Made by a program: the position numbers and the translations under genes
Shown: one piece after another, positions 25,620 through 32,349 of the stretch
Position numbering within the stretch: the stretch's first letter is position 1
Layout of the letters: the number at the start of each line of letters is the position of its first letter
The notes under the pieces: model-generated
What the model saw: the letters and a program-made list of their open reading frames with translations, nothing else
What the model was told of the DNA's origin: nothing
Databases searched by the model: none
From: a virus
Virus record (IMG/VR): IMGVR_UViG_3300010371_000043
Span: 1-52,583 of that record
Length of the DNA stretch: 52,583 nucleotides
Strand: one strand, 5' to 3'

Positions 25620-26269
25620 CAGAATGTCCTCTCGTTGCCAGTCGCGCCGCCACTGGGGACACCACCCTGTTGCGTGCGGGTGCGGAAGCCCTGCGGGAAG
25701 GCCCACGCCTGCGACCCGTTCGTATTCGCGCGCAGCTTAGAGACGCGCGCTCGTGCGATCGCATCCCGGAAGCGTTTGAGGTGATAAACGCCCTTGGTCT
25801 CGTTCGAGTAGGCGCGCTGCGGCGTCGAGTACATTTTCCCAAGCAGCCCATCGAGCAGCCCGACATGCCAGATCGGCAGAAGCCAGTCGGGGCCGACCGG
25901 GATGTCCTCTTTGGTGAGCGGCAGGTAGACGTTCTTCACGAACGTCGCAGTGAACATCTGGACACTGTTGGCGGGATAGGCGAGCGTCACCGTCCCGATG
26001 TCGTACATGAGGGCCGGCTGGGGGAAGCCGCCGCTATCCACGACGATGGCGAGCCGGACGATCTGGCCCTCCGTCACCTGCAGGGGATAAACCCGCGTGA
26101 CGTTGTCACCAATGGTCGGGAACTGCACGTCCTCCGTCCACGCCGAGCTATCGTTCAGGAACTCGGAGAGCACGTCATACAGTTCGTTCTTGAGCGCGCC
26201 GCTCGACGCGCCCGTCAGCTTCGAGGCGGCCTGCGTCAGCAACTGTTCATAGTCCTGTTTATTGATCAT
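25619..26269 (-). CDS. Head-tail or tail adaptor structural protein, 216 aa
   Basis: A helical N-terminus (residues 5-45, ALKNELYDVLSEFLNDSSAW), a beta middle (GQIVRLAIVVDSGGFPQPAL; MFTATFVKNVYLPLTKED) and a helical C-terminus (YHLKRFRDAIARARVSKLRA). This helix-beta-helix arrangement and its neighbours fit a podoviral gatekeeper/adaptor component. It overlaps the upstream adaptor gene by 4 bases (ATGA). Confidence 0.65.
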   Translation of the reverse strand: MINKQDYEQLLTQAASKLTGASSGALKNELYDVLSEFLNDSSAWTEDVQFPTIGDNVTRVYPLQVTEGQIVRLAIVVDSGGFPQPALMYDIGTVTLAYPANSVQMFTATFVKNVYLPLTKEDIPVGPDWLLPIWHVGLLDGLLGKMYSTPQRAYSNETKGVYHLKRFRDAIARARVSKLRANTNGSQAWAFPQGFRTRTQQGGVPSGGATGNERTF

Positions 26270-26661
26270 GGCTGCGGTGCTGCCTGTGCGATGGCCGGTC
26301 GAGTGCCAGTGAAGATATCGTTGAAAGTCTTGAGGAAGATCGCGGCGCGGACATCTTGGATGTCCTCCTGATCGCGTTCGAGCGCGAAGCCGACGAGCCC
26401 GTGCAGGATGCCGAGCCGGAACTGCTCCTCCATGAACACGGGTTGACTGAGGTTCTGCTGGAACGTCTGCACGAGTGGATCGCCCGGCCGGCGCCGGCGG
26501 AACAAGAAGACGTCGGGCCGGATGCGTCGGGCCTCGAACATCGTGACGTTGAAGGCCGAGAGCAGCGACGGATCATCGTAACGATACGGCTGGATCAGGT
26601 CCTGCAGGAGGACCCGGGCGTCGTTGATGTAGTCGGTGATCGTTTCGAGTTCACTGGCCAT
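26266..26661 (-). CDS. Head-tail adaptor protein (DUF6682-like), 131 aa
   Basis: MASELETITDYINDARVLLQ, then YRYDDPSLLSAFNVTMFEAR and RIRPDVFLF: the pattern Y-x-x-D-A-R-x-L-L-Q ... Y-x-D-x-x-L-x-x-x-x-N matches the small helical adaptor that sits under the portal in many podoviruses. The C-terminal half (LGILHGLVGFALERDQEDIQ) is also helical. It is one of a set of connector genes following the capsid gene. Confidence 0.7.
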   Translation of the reverse strand: MASELETITDYINDARVLLQDLIQPYRYDDPSLLSAFNVTMFEARRIRPDVFLFRRRRPGDPLVQTFQQNLSQPVFMEEQFRLGILHGLVGFALERDQEDIQDVRAAIFLKTFNDIFTGTRPAIAQAAPQP

Positions 26662-26720
26662 CGAAGTCTCCGCAGATGGCCCGAACCCTATGGATTACGC
26701 GTTAAGGAACGGATAACGCA

Positions 26721-26963
26721 TCAGGCTTCCCCTTCGGAGAGGGGGAGCGCCGCGAGTGCCTTGAGGACAGCAAGCCAGAGGGCTTCGGTCGTGTATTGGA
26801 GCCGCATCCGACCACCATCCGTCGTGACATCGATCCCGTAGTTGCCGTCCCACTTCCACGCGTAGAGCCCGCGGTAGGTGGAGCGCCTGATCTCCGCGTG
26901 GAGGACGTCCCCGAACCACACGCGGATGGCATCGAAGACGACCTCGGCGCGGACGGGGGGCAT
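26721..26963 (-). CDS. Small virion-assembly protein, 80 aa
   Basis: Start MPPVRAEVVFDAIRVWFGDV at 26963, in a TGATG overlap with the upstream stop; the longer frame is Arg-rich and rejected. Then YRGLYAWKWDGNYGIDVTTD and an amphipathic C-terminal helix (LWLAVLKALAALPLSEGEA). No family recognised. A minor connector or tail protein by position. A further 59 bases to the next gene carry nothing obvious. Confidence 0.55.
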   Translation of the reverse strand: MPPVRAEVVFDAIRVWFGDVLHAEIRRSTYRGLYAWKWDGNYGIDVTTDGGRMRLQYTTEALWLAVLKALAALPLSEGEA

Positions 26964-27364
26964 CAGTAGCTTCCAAAACCGTCCACTTCGAGCGAGGACG
27001 CGCCAGTGTAAGTGCCGACGACGATATATTTGATCCGCCAGTAGCGGCCCAAGAAACCCGCCTTTGCAGTCCCGGCGCCGAGCGCGCCGTCGGTAAGGGT
27101 GCCGGTCTGCGACGATCCCGGAGGGCCAATCGACCAAAACTGGTTACCGGCAGACGTGGTGATCTGCGAAAATGCAACGCTGTCGAAAAACGTCACCCCA
27201 TCGAGCGACGTCTGGATATAGACGTTGATCGAGGTGCCGCCGGCCCCATACAGGAATTTCAAGAAGAACGAAATCAACTTGGGGCACTTACCCCCTGCAT
27301 CCCAGACGGGCGATACATAGGTGCCGGCGGCGGGGATAGTCGTCTGCGGGAGAACAGCGGTCAT
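26963..27364 (-). CDS. Beta-sandwich structural protein, 133 aa
   Basis: I place the start at ATG 27364, with TGGAG 6 bases upstream, instead of the in-frame TTG. The sequence is a single beta-sandwich of discoidin-like pattern (TYVSPVWDAGGKCPKLISFF, INVYIQTSLDGVTFFDS, GRYWRIKYIVVGTYTGASSL). It is the first gene after the terminator that follows the capsid gene. It could be a capsid decoration, neck or tail protein; binding to sugars is possible but not shown. Confidence 0.65.
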   Translation of the reverse strand: MTAVLPQTTIPAAGTYVSPVWDAGGKCPKLISFFLKFLYGAGGTSINVYIQTSLDGVTFFDSVAFSQITTSAGNQFWSIGPPGSSQTGTLTDGALGAGTAKAGFLGRYWRIKYIVVGTYTGASSLEVDGFGSY

Positions 27365-27380
27365 GGGACGCTCCAATGAA

Positions 27381-27410
27381 AAGGCCCCGAAGTGTTACCT
27401 CCGGGGCCTT
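27381..27410 (-). terminator. Intrinsic terminator after the major capsid gene
   Basis: An AAGGCCCCG stem, ~11-base loop and CGGGGCCTT stem, followed on the minus strand by TTTC. It sits 22 bases downstream of the capsid stop. Its core is nearly identical to the hairpin at 42928-42953. A partial terminator here would set high capsid expression relative to downstream tail genes. Confidence 0.75.
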
Positions 27411-27432
27411 AATTTTCACTTAGCGACCAGCC

Positions 27433-28443
27433 TTAGCTGTTCGGGGTAACCTGTGCCTGAACCAGCGCCTTGCCGTCGACGACCTGATAGCCGTAGACCT
27501 GCAGGCCGCGCAGGATTTGGCCGAAGGTCAGTTCGGACCGCAGGGTTTCCACCTTGCTGATCTGGCTGGCGAACGTCAGGCCGTGCGCGTGGCCCGCGAA
27601 GATCGGCCACTCACCGGCGTTGAAGTTCGTGCTGTCGGACGAGTTGTTCGGCAGCAGGTTGCTGATGTAGATGGTGAACCGGTCCACCATGCCCAGCCGG
27701 CCGTTGCGCAGCATCGAGACGCTGTCGCCCGACAGGTAAGCCTGACGGAGTTCGGACTGCTTGATCATGCGGCCCGCCCAAGACGGCATCACGACCCAGC
27801 GCCCGACTTCCGGGATGTTCTGCTCGTCGAGCACCTGACCCATACGCATCAGGACGTCGAGCAGTTCGATGTCACCCACGCCCGGGTTCTTGGAGACCAC
27901 CGAGAGGGGGGTGCCCTTGACGCCGAGATTGATGTTGCCGGTGACGGCACCGGCCGCGGTTCCCTTGTTCGCCGCAACCATCTGGCCGACGATACCGTCG
28001 AGGACATCGCTGTCCACGGTGATCTTCAACTGCTGGGCCGCGTCGTCCGACCACATGGAGAGGACGTTCAGATCGCTCTGAATTTCCATCACGTCGTCGA
28101 GGATCAGGGAGAAGTACTTGCCGTTGCCGATGTACAACTCCACGGTGCCGCCCGTCGGACGATCGAGGCCCAAGAGCCCGTCCGAGGAGTAGTTGTGGAT
28201 GCTGATGGTCGGCTTCGTACGGATTTTGACGCGGTCGCCCTTGTTCTTGATCTCACCTTCGTAGTCGGTGTTGGAGATCGCGGCGAGGACGGTGGACGCG
28301 TAGAATTTCTCCACGAGCTTACCGGACCAAATCTCCGGGATAAAACCCGTCGATTGGAGGTTGTTGCCCGAGGAGCCGGTTGGGTAGATCAAGGGGCTCG
28401 ACCCAGAGGTTGCGCCGGGAAAACCTGCTGAAGGAATGGACAT
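27433..28443 (-). CDS. Major capsid protein
   Basis: 336 residues. The N-terminus is flexible (SAGFPGATSGSSPLIYPTGS). Then FIPEIWSGKLVEKFYASTVL leads into DYEGEIKNKGDRVKIRTKPT, a beta hairpin typical of podovirus/N4-like HK97-fold capsid proteins. The A-domain region includes ELLDVLMRMGQVLDEQNIPE and GRWVVMPSWAGRMIKQSEL, and the end is GLQVYGYQVVDGKALVQAQV. It follows the scaffold and a collagen-like gene and precedes a terminator, as expected for the most abundant protein. CAGGAG precedes the ATG. Confident as capsid by motif pattern and order. Confidence 0.9.
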   Translation of the reverse strand: MSIPSAGFPGATSGSSPLIYPTGSSGNNLQSTGFIPEIWSGKLVEKFYASTVLAAISNTDYEGEIKNKGDRVKIRTKPTISIHNYSSDGLLGLDRPTGGTVELYIGNGKYFSLILDDVMEIQSDLNVLSMWSDDAAQQLKITVDSDVLDGIVGQMVAANKGTAAGAVTGNINLGVKGTPLSVVSKNPGVGDIELLDVLMRMGQVLDEQNIPEVGRWVVMPSWAGRMIKQSELRQAYLSGDSVSMLRNGRLGMVDRFTIYISNLLPNNSSDSTNFNAGEWPIFAGHAHGLTFASQISKVETLRSELTFGQILRGLQVYGYQVVDGKALVQAQVTPNS

Positions 28444-28456
28444 TTACGTTACTCCT

Positions 28457-28469
28457 GCCCCTGCGGGGC
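28457..28469 (-). promoter_or_regulatory. Small hairpin before the capsid ribosome-binding site
   Basis: GCCCC-GCA-GGGGC on the minus strand, ending just before CAGGAGTAACGTAA and the capsid ATG. It is too short for a convincing terminator. It may stabilise the 5' end of the capsid mRNA or insulate its ribosome-binding site from upstream translation. Confidence 0.4.
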
Positions 28470-28471
28470 GC

Positions 28472-28855
28472 TTAATTGCCGAAGACAAGCCAAGACGCCG
28501 TGGTGGATGCGCCACCAGCGTTCAACTTGGCGGATGAAGTCGTGACGTCGAAGGAGAAGGCATCAGGTGCGGGACTACCGAAGCCGCCCATAACCAAACC
28601 AAGGGTCGCGTTCGGGAACGCGGGCCAACTCACCGAAACATCTGTTCCAGCGGGTAAAGACACGGTGCCTCCGAAGAAGATCAAACCTGCGGGGGCCGAA
28701 GCGCCCGTAGGTCCTTGCGAACCTGTCGCCCCGGCTACGCCAGTCGGACCCGTCACACCCACACCGGCTTCGCCGGTCGGACCTGTCGAACCCACACCAG
28801 CAGAGCCAGCGGAGCCGGTAGGACCTGTGGGACCTGTGAAGTTTGGACCGGGCAT
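28472..28855 (-). CDS. Collagen-like capsid-associated (head fibre/decoration) protein, 127 aa
   Basis: Residues 1-57 are collagen-like triplets ([20 protein letters not shown], then [16 protein letters not shown]), starting almost at the N-terminus. Residues 60-127 are a small beta domain ([34 protein letters not shown]). Lying between scaffold and capsid genes, with its own leader hairpin, it is most likely displayed on the head, as a head fibre or decoration protein. It is shorter than the tail collagen-like proteins and not closely similar to their globular domains. Confidence 0.7.
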   Translation of the reverse strand: MPGPNFTGPTGPTGSAGSAGVGSTGPTGEAGVGVTGPTGVAGATGSQGPTGASAPAGLIFFGGTVSLPAGTDVSVSWPAFPNATLGLVMGGFGSPAPDAFSFDVTTSSAKLNAGGASTTASWLVFGN

Positions 28856-28859
28856 AGAA

Positions 28860-28885
28860 AGAGCCCCTTCTTACGTTGGGGCTCT
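28860..28885 (-). promoter_or_regulatory. Leader hairpin overlapping the ribosome-binding site of the collagen-like head gene
   Basis: On the minus strand AGAGCCCC, a 10-base loop and GGGGCTCT, followed by TTTC and, 5 bases after the stem, the ATG at 28855. The only purine-rich Shine-Dalgarno-like sequence (AAGGGG) is inside the 3' arm. The element could terminate transcription after the scaffold gene and also limit translation of the gene downstream. Confidence 0.5.
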
Positions 28886-28915
28886 GGTGTCGTGCGGATG
28901 CAGACGAGCCCCGGG

Positions 28916-30049
28916 TTACCGGACACGCCCCTCACGTTGCGCGACGGTCAAATCAGCCTCGAATTGCGCTGCCTGTGCCTCTCGGCCGGCATAAAATCCG
29001 CGGCGCTTGTCGTCGTAGAACTTCGTGATCTGAGCGCGAGTGATGAATGGCTTGTCTGCGGGCATCGCGGTGTCACCGCTTGCCGGCTTCGCCTTGCCGG
29101 GGGCTGCGAGCGTTTGCAGGTCCACCGCTGCGGTACGAGGAGTAGGCAGATCAGCCTGCTGCTCACCTTGCGGGGTCTGAACCGTCTGACCCGTGGCACG
29201 GACTTCCCCTACGAAGTCCCGGAAGAGAGCGATCACGCGAGGGGCGTCTGCCGCTGCGTAGGCCGTTCTCAACATGTCCCTTCGTATCTGCCCAGTGTAA
29301 ATATTCGGTAAAGCGAGCCATGTGAGGAATTGCTGGCTCTTATTGATGGCCGCCCAGTCCGGGACAGCCTGCGTCAGCGCGCTTCGCAATTCCTTCTGAC
29401 CTGTTGAAGTTACTTGCTTTTTGAGGTTCTGGTTCTCGGTCCGCAGGCTCTCGATCTCCGGTCCGATCGTCTCCATGGCGGCGCGTTTCGCGACATCGAT
29501 CAGGTCGTCGCCATAGGTCTCGCGATCCTGATCCGTGATCAACTTTTTGTGAACCTGAGTGTGGTCCTGAGCCACCGGTTTGCTTGAAGTCGGCTGTAGC
29601 AGCGCCTGCGTTCGGGTCAATTCATCGGCAAGCTCCTGCATTTGCTGGCGATCTGCCCCGCTCTGGCGCACCTGCGCGTCATAGCGCCCCTTCATCGACA
29701 AGAACCGATGACGCCACTCGGACGCCGAGATACCCTCGTCGTCGGTCGAAACGCCCGGCTTGGTGGGGTCCGGCTGCTGGGTCTGGGGATGCGTCTGCGC
29801 GGCGGCGCGAGCGGCTTCCGCGCGGGCGGCCTCTTCTGCCGCGGCGGCGGCATCGCCGGGCTGGGCGGCCGGCGTAGCGTGGGTGTGTTCTGGCTGGGCT
29901 GGCTGCGGCAGGTCCTCCTTGTAGACCTGCTTGTGGAGCGCGTCGGCGGCGTTCGCCTGCTGCTTGACGTGGTCTGGGATACGGACGTTCGGGTCCACCG
30001 AGAAGTCAGTAAGTCCTTTTCCGTCAGATAGTTGGTCGTTGGCGGCCAT
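28916..30049 (-). CDS. Capsid scaffolding protein
   Basis: 377 residues from ATG 30049 (a GTG three codons earlier is possible). It is acidic and Ala/Gln-rich; ~60-105 is Ala-rich, ~125-170 coiled coil (QQMQELADELTRTQALLQ), ~195-230 another helix (AAMETIGPEIESLRTENQNL), and the C-terminus is basic helical (TRAQITKFYDDKRRGFYAG). A helical, charged protein of this size immediately before the capsid gene is typical of podoviral scaffolds. No protease is encoded nearby, so the scaffold is probably released whole. Confidence 0.75.
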   Translation of the reverse strand: MAANDQLSDGKGLTDFSVDPNVRIPDHVKQQANAADALHKQVYKEDLPQPAQPEHTHATPAAQPGDAAAAAEEAARAEAARAAAQTHPQTQQPDPTKPGVSTDDEGISASEWRHRFLSMKGRYDAQVRQSGADRQQMQELADELTRTQALLQPTSSKPVAQDHTQVHKKLITDQDRETYGDDLIDVAKRAAMETIGPEIESLRTENQNLKKQVTSTGQKELRSALTQAVPDWAAINKSQQFLTWLALPNIYTGQIRRDMLRTAYAAADAPRVIALFRDFVGEVRATGQTVQTPQGEQQADLPTPRTAAVDLQTLAAPGKAKPASGDTAMPADKPFITRAQITKFYDDKRRGFYAGREAQAAQFEADLTVAQREGRVR

Positions 30050-30064
30050 GGGTAGCACTCCAAA

Positions 30065-30298
30065 TTAACGTGGGGGTGGGTCTCGGGTGAGGTGGCACTC
30101 TTGGAACAGCCGCAGGAGCGCCAGCATCTGCTGGGCTCGACCTTGGCAGCGGAGGATTTCCTCGGACGGCGCCTGTGTTACCGCCACGGTAACTTCGGTC
30201 GCATAGCCGTCGAACGCCTGCACGAAGCGGTCCCAACTCTCGGGATCGGCGTTCTTGAGGCGTAAAGCGTAGTGTTTGATGACGTCAGTAGGGGTCAA
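30065..30298 (-). CDS. Small helical phage protein before scaffold (77-84 aa)
   Basis: A helical protein (VIKHYALRLKNADPESWDRF, then APSEEILRCQGRAQQMLALL) of a type seen upstream of scaffolds in related phages; function unknown. The TTG start at 30298 overlaps the preceding stop (TTGA); a GTG seven codons earlier (30319) is the alternative. The gene contains a perfect dispersed palindrome, encoding VTVAVT. Confidence 0.65.
   Translation of the reverse strand: MTPTDVIKHYALRLKNADPESWDRFVQAFDGYATEVTVAVTQAPSEEILRCQGRAQQMLALLRLFQECHLTRDPPPR
30177..30193. promoter_or_regulatory. Dispersed palindrome copy 4 (GTTACCG-CCA-CGGTAAC), intragenic
   Basis: A perfect 17-base dyad inside the small gene upstream of scaffold, ~130 bases before the scaffold start. 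Same arms and 3-base spacer as the intergenic copies. Confidence 0.6.
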
Positions 30299-30516
30299 GC
30301 AATTCCGTTTCCGCCCCACGTACCACTGCCGATACCATCGGGAGCGGGTGCAGGCTGTGCCATGGGGGTGGCTTTGCCGTAGGACTGGAACGACGCGGGA
30401 CCGCCGCCGGTGGCTGCACCGGGAAGCGCGCGTTGGTTCGAGCCCTTGTTGGGTGAATTATCGAGGGTGCCCGCCTTGGAGTGTGGCTTGAGGGGCGTCA
30501 TGTGCTTCTTGAACAT
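30295..30516 (-). CDS. Small Gly/Pro-rich protein (73 aa)
   Basis: MFKKHMTPLKPHSKAGTLDN, then Gly/Pro/Ala-rich sequence ending GIGSGTWGGNGIA; predicted disordered. It starts in an ATGA-type overlap with the upstream gene. Its YGKATPMAQP element resembles YGKAPPMAPP of the next gene upstream, so the two are probably diverged duplicates. Function unknown. Confidence 0.55.
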   Translation of the reverse strand: MFKKHMTPLKPHSKAGTLDNSPNKGSNQRALPGAATGGGPASFQSYGKATPMAQPAPAPDGIGSGTWGGNGIA

Positions 30517-30764
30517 CAGAAGCCTCCGATGTTGGAGTTGCCGCCGCTGTGCCCGAACGGGCTCGGTGGCGCCATGGGTGGGGCCTTCCCGTAGTCACGG
30601 GTGTTGCCGCCCCCCGGAGGGATCGGCTTGATGCGGGCTTGCGGGCCCCCAAGACCAGTCCCCGGCTTCGGTGGCTTGATCCCGACCGTCGGCGTCGCTC
30701 CCGGTGAGGGGACCGAACGCGGCGCGGTCGGCGTTCTGCCGCTGATGGAGGACCGGTTGACCAT
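30516..30764 (-). CDS. Small Pro/Gly-rich protein (82 aa)
   Basis: A basic, Pro-rich protein (GIKPPKPGTGLGGPQARIKP) with YGKAPPMAPPSPFG near the C-terminus, shared with the neighbouring 73-residue protein. Overlapping starts and stops on both sides. No fold or function is apparent; it may be a minor virion protein. Confidence 0.55.
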   Translation of the reverse strand: MVNRSSISGRTPTAPRSVPSPGATPTVGIKPPKPGTGLGGPQARIKPIPPGGGNTRDYGKAPPMAPPSPFGHSGGNSNIGGF

Positions 30765-31036
30765 TAGCGAGCGCCGGTCTGTCCAGCGGTCGCGGGCACG
30801 GCGCCCTCGTAACCGAACATCTTGGTCGAGCCGCCCTTGGCGAACTTGTCGCCGGTGCTCGGACCCGGGCCGGAAGCCCCATGGTCAGTCGTACCGGAGC
30901 CCTGTCCGTGTGCGCCATCGGCCGGTGCGGTCGTGGTGCGGTCGCCCTTGCCAAACATCGGGGTGTTGCCACCCTTGGCAAAGTCGGCCTTCTTCTCGGT
31001 CTTCTTCTGGAAGCCGCCGTTCAATGAACCAGCCAT
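30764..31036 (-). CDS. Small repeat protein with FAKGGxTxMFG motifs (90 aa)
   Basis: The start at 31036 has TTTGGAG upstream. Two copies of a short motif are visible: FAKGGNTPMFGKGDR (~residue 18) and FAKGGSTKMFGYEGA (~65), separated by a Gly/Thr/Pro-rich linker. I recall proteins with the same FAKGGSTKMFG repeats beside structural genes of other alphaproteobacterial phages. Function unknown; the motif may be a virion-binding element. Confidence 0.65.
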   Translation of the reverse strand: MAGSLNGGFQKKTEKKADFAKGGNTPMFGKGDRTTTAPADGAHGQGSGTTDHGASGPGPSTGDKFAKGGSTKMFGYEGAVPATAGQTGAR

Positions 31037-31099
31037 CGGTGTGTCTCCAAAGTGGGAAGAAATCCCGGGGAGCATACCGATGGCTGTGCTAAAGAAACG

Positions 31100-31693
31100 T
31101 TAAGACGCTTTGGTGAGGAGGACGAGCCGTTCGTCCTTGTGGGTCTGCACTACTTCGGCGTGGCTGATCGACGGGAGCGCCTGCATCAGTGGCACGAGAA
31201 ACTTCTCCCAGACGTCGAAGTCGGCGATCTTATAGGGACACAACTCCTCGATCGCGTAGACGCCGCCGGGGGCAAGCTGGTCCCAGAGCATCATGCAGAG
31301 CTTCGCCTGCGGCCCCGGATCGTGGACTGCGTCGTCGCAAATGAAGTCGAACGGCGGGGCGCCGAACACCTGCAGGGCGTTGTAGAGTGCGTGCGGCTCG
31401 TAGGCGTCCGCGAGCGCAGTGGTGATCCGCCACTGATCGTTGAAGATGAAGCGTGGGTCGTTGTCGATCCCATAGACAGTAGCCTGCGGGAAATACTCGC
31501 GCCATGCGAACAGGCTCGCTCCGATGACGTTGTTGGGGATGTCCCGGAAGCCGCAGATGCCGATCTCCAAGACGTTCTTGATCGCCTGCGGGCCGTCGCG
31601 GCGCCCCAGCAGGTATTTCTCGTAGGCTGGGGTGTAACCCCAGATGCCCTTGTCGGTGCCGTAGAACGTGAACAGTTCTTCAAGCGAACTCAT
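31100..31693 (-). CDS. Class I SAM-dependent methyltransferase, sugar O-methyltransferase-like (197 aa)
   Basis: Start MSSLEELFTFYGTDKGIWGY. The GTDKG...YEKYLLGRR lead-in followed by NVLEIGICGF (motif I, SAM-binding) and VYGIDNDPRFIF (acidic motif II) matches small methyltransferases of the TylF/rhamnosyl-O-methyltransferase type that act on sugars; FDFICDDAVHDPGPQ supplies motif IV and metal-ligand-like residues. Its start overlaps the stop of the upstream glycosyltransferase-like gene (ATGA), strongly implying a shared pathway. The likely role is to methylate a sugar put on a virion protein or host glycan. Substrate specificity is inferred from context only. Confidence 0.65.
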   Translation of the reverse strand: MSSLEELFTFYGTDKGIWGYTPAYEKYLLGRRDGPQAIKNVLEIGICGFRDIPNNVIGASLFAWREYFPQATVYGIDNDPRFIFNDQWRITTALADAYEPHALYNALQVFGAPPFDFICDDAVHDPGPQAKLCMMLWDQLAPGGVYAIEELCPYKIADFDVWEKFLVPLMQALPSISHAEVVQTHKDERLVLLTKAS

Positions 31694-32349
31694 TGTGGTC
31701 TCCGAAAGTTGTCGAACATCGAGACATTGTGATCTGCCATGTACACTTCGACCGGCAGACGGTGGCGCTTCTCGACGCGCGCCCACGTATTGACCTCCCA
31801 CTCGACATTGAGCGTTTTCGCGATATGTCGTCGAGCGGCGACACGCACCGCGTAGTCGAACTGGTCAACGAGCTTCTTCGGCACCGCGATCATCGATCCG
31901 CAGAACCGCCAGCACGGATAGGAACTCTCCACCGCCGCGGGCTCACCTTGGCACCCGGGCGCATAAATCTTCTTGTCGTCGAGCCGCTGGACGAACTCAT
32001 AGATCGACTGGTTGTTGACCCCGGGTAACCGGAAGATGCCGTAGTCGATCCACACCAACACGTCCGCGTCGGGGTCGTCATCCGCCGCGGCGACGAGCCA
32101 CGACGACTTCTGGTGGTTGACGGCATGATAGGCCAGCGTGTTCTTCGCGGAGTTGTCGTGCTCGGACACCGTCGGGATGTAATCTAGCGAGTGGACATGC
32201 TTCCATAGCCACGTATCCTCGACGCGCATATAGAACGCCTTCTTCGGGATCGGGACGCCGCTCAGCCGCTCGCCGAGTTCGCCGTATTCCGCCGCGGTGC
32301 GCGGATGACCCGGGATCGGGACATAGCCGGTGACCAGCTTAACCCTCAT
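31690..32349 (-). CDS. YibB/HtrL-like predicted glycosyltransferase (219 aa)
   Basis: MRVKLVTGYVPIPGHPRTAA starts a Rossmann-like strand. DADVLVWIDYGIFRLP (~97-112) supplies a D-x-D-like acidic site, and YPCWRFCGSMIAVPK with VEVYMADHNVSMF resembles the HtrL/YibB family, a poorly characterised glycosyltransferase-like group. It overlaps the GT2 gene upstream by 11 bases and the methyltransferase downstream by 4. The three genes form one coupled cassette. Activity is inferred; no nucleotide-sugar specificity can be read. Confidence 0.55.
   Translation of the reverse strand: MRVKLVTGYVPIPGHPRTAAEYGELGERLSGVPIPKKAFYMRVEDTWLWKHVHSLDYIPTVSEHDNSAKNTLAYHAVNHQKSSWLVAAADDDPDADVLVWIDYGIFRLPGVNNQSIYEFVQRLDDKKIYAPGCQGEPAAVESSYPCWRFCGSMIAVPKKLVDQFDYAVRVAARRHIAKTLNVEWEVNTWARVEKRHRLPVEVYMADHNVSMFDNFRRPQ

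Noticed and set aside
26695-27177. Leftward 160- and 138-residue frames covering the 80-residue gene
   Set aside because: The extra N-terminal parts are Arg-rich and overlap the 133-residue protein gene. The start at 26963 has a TGATG overlap typical of this operon.
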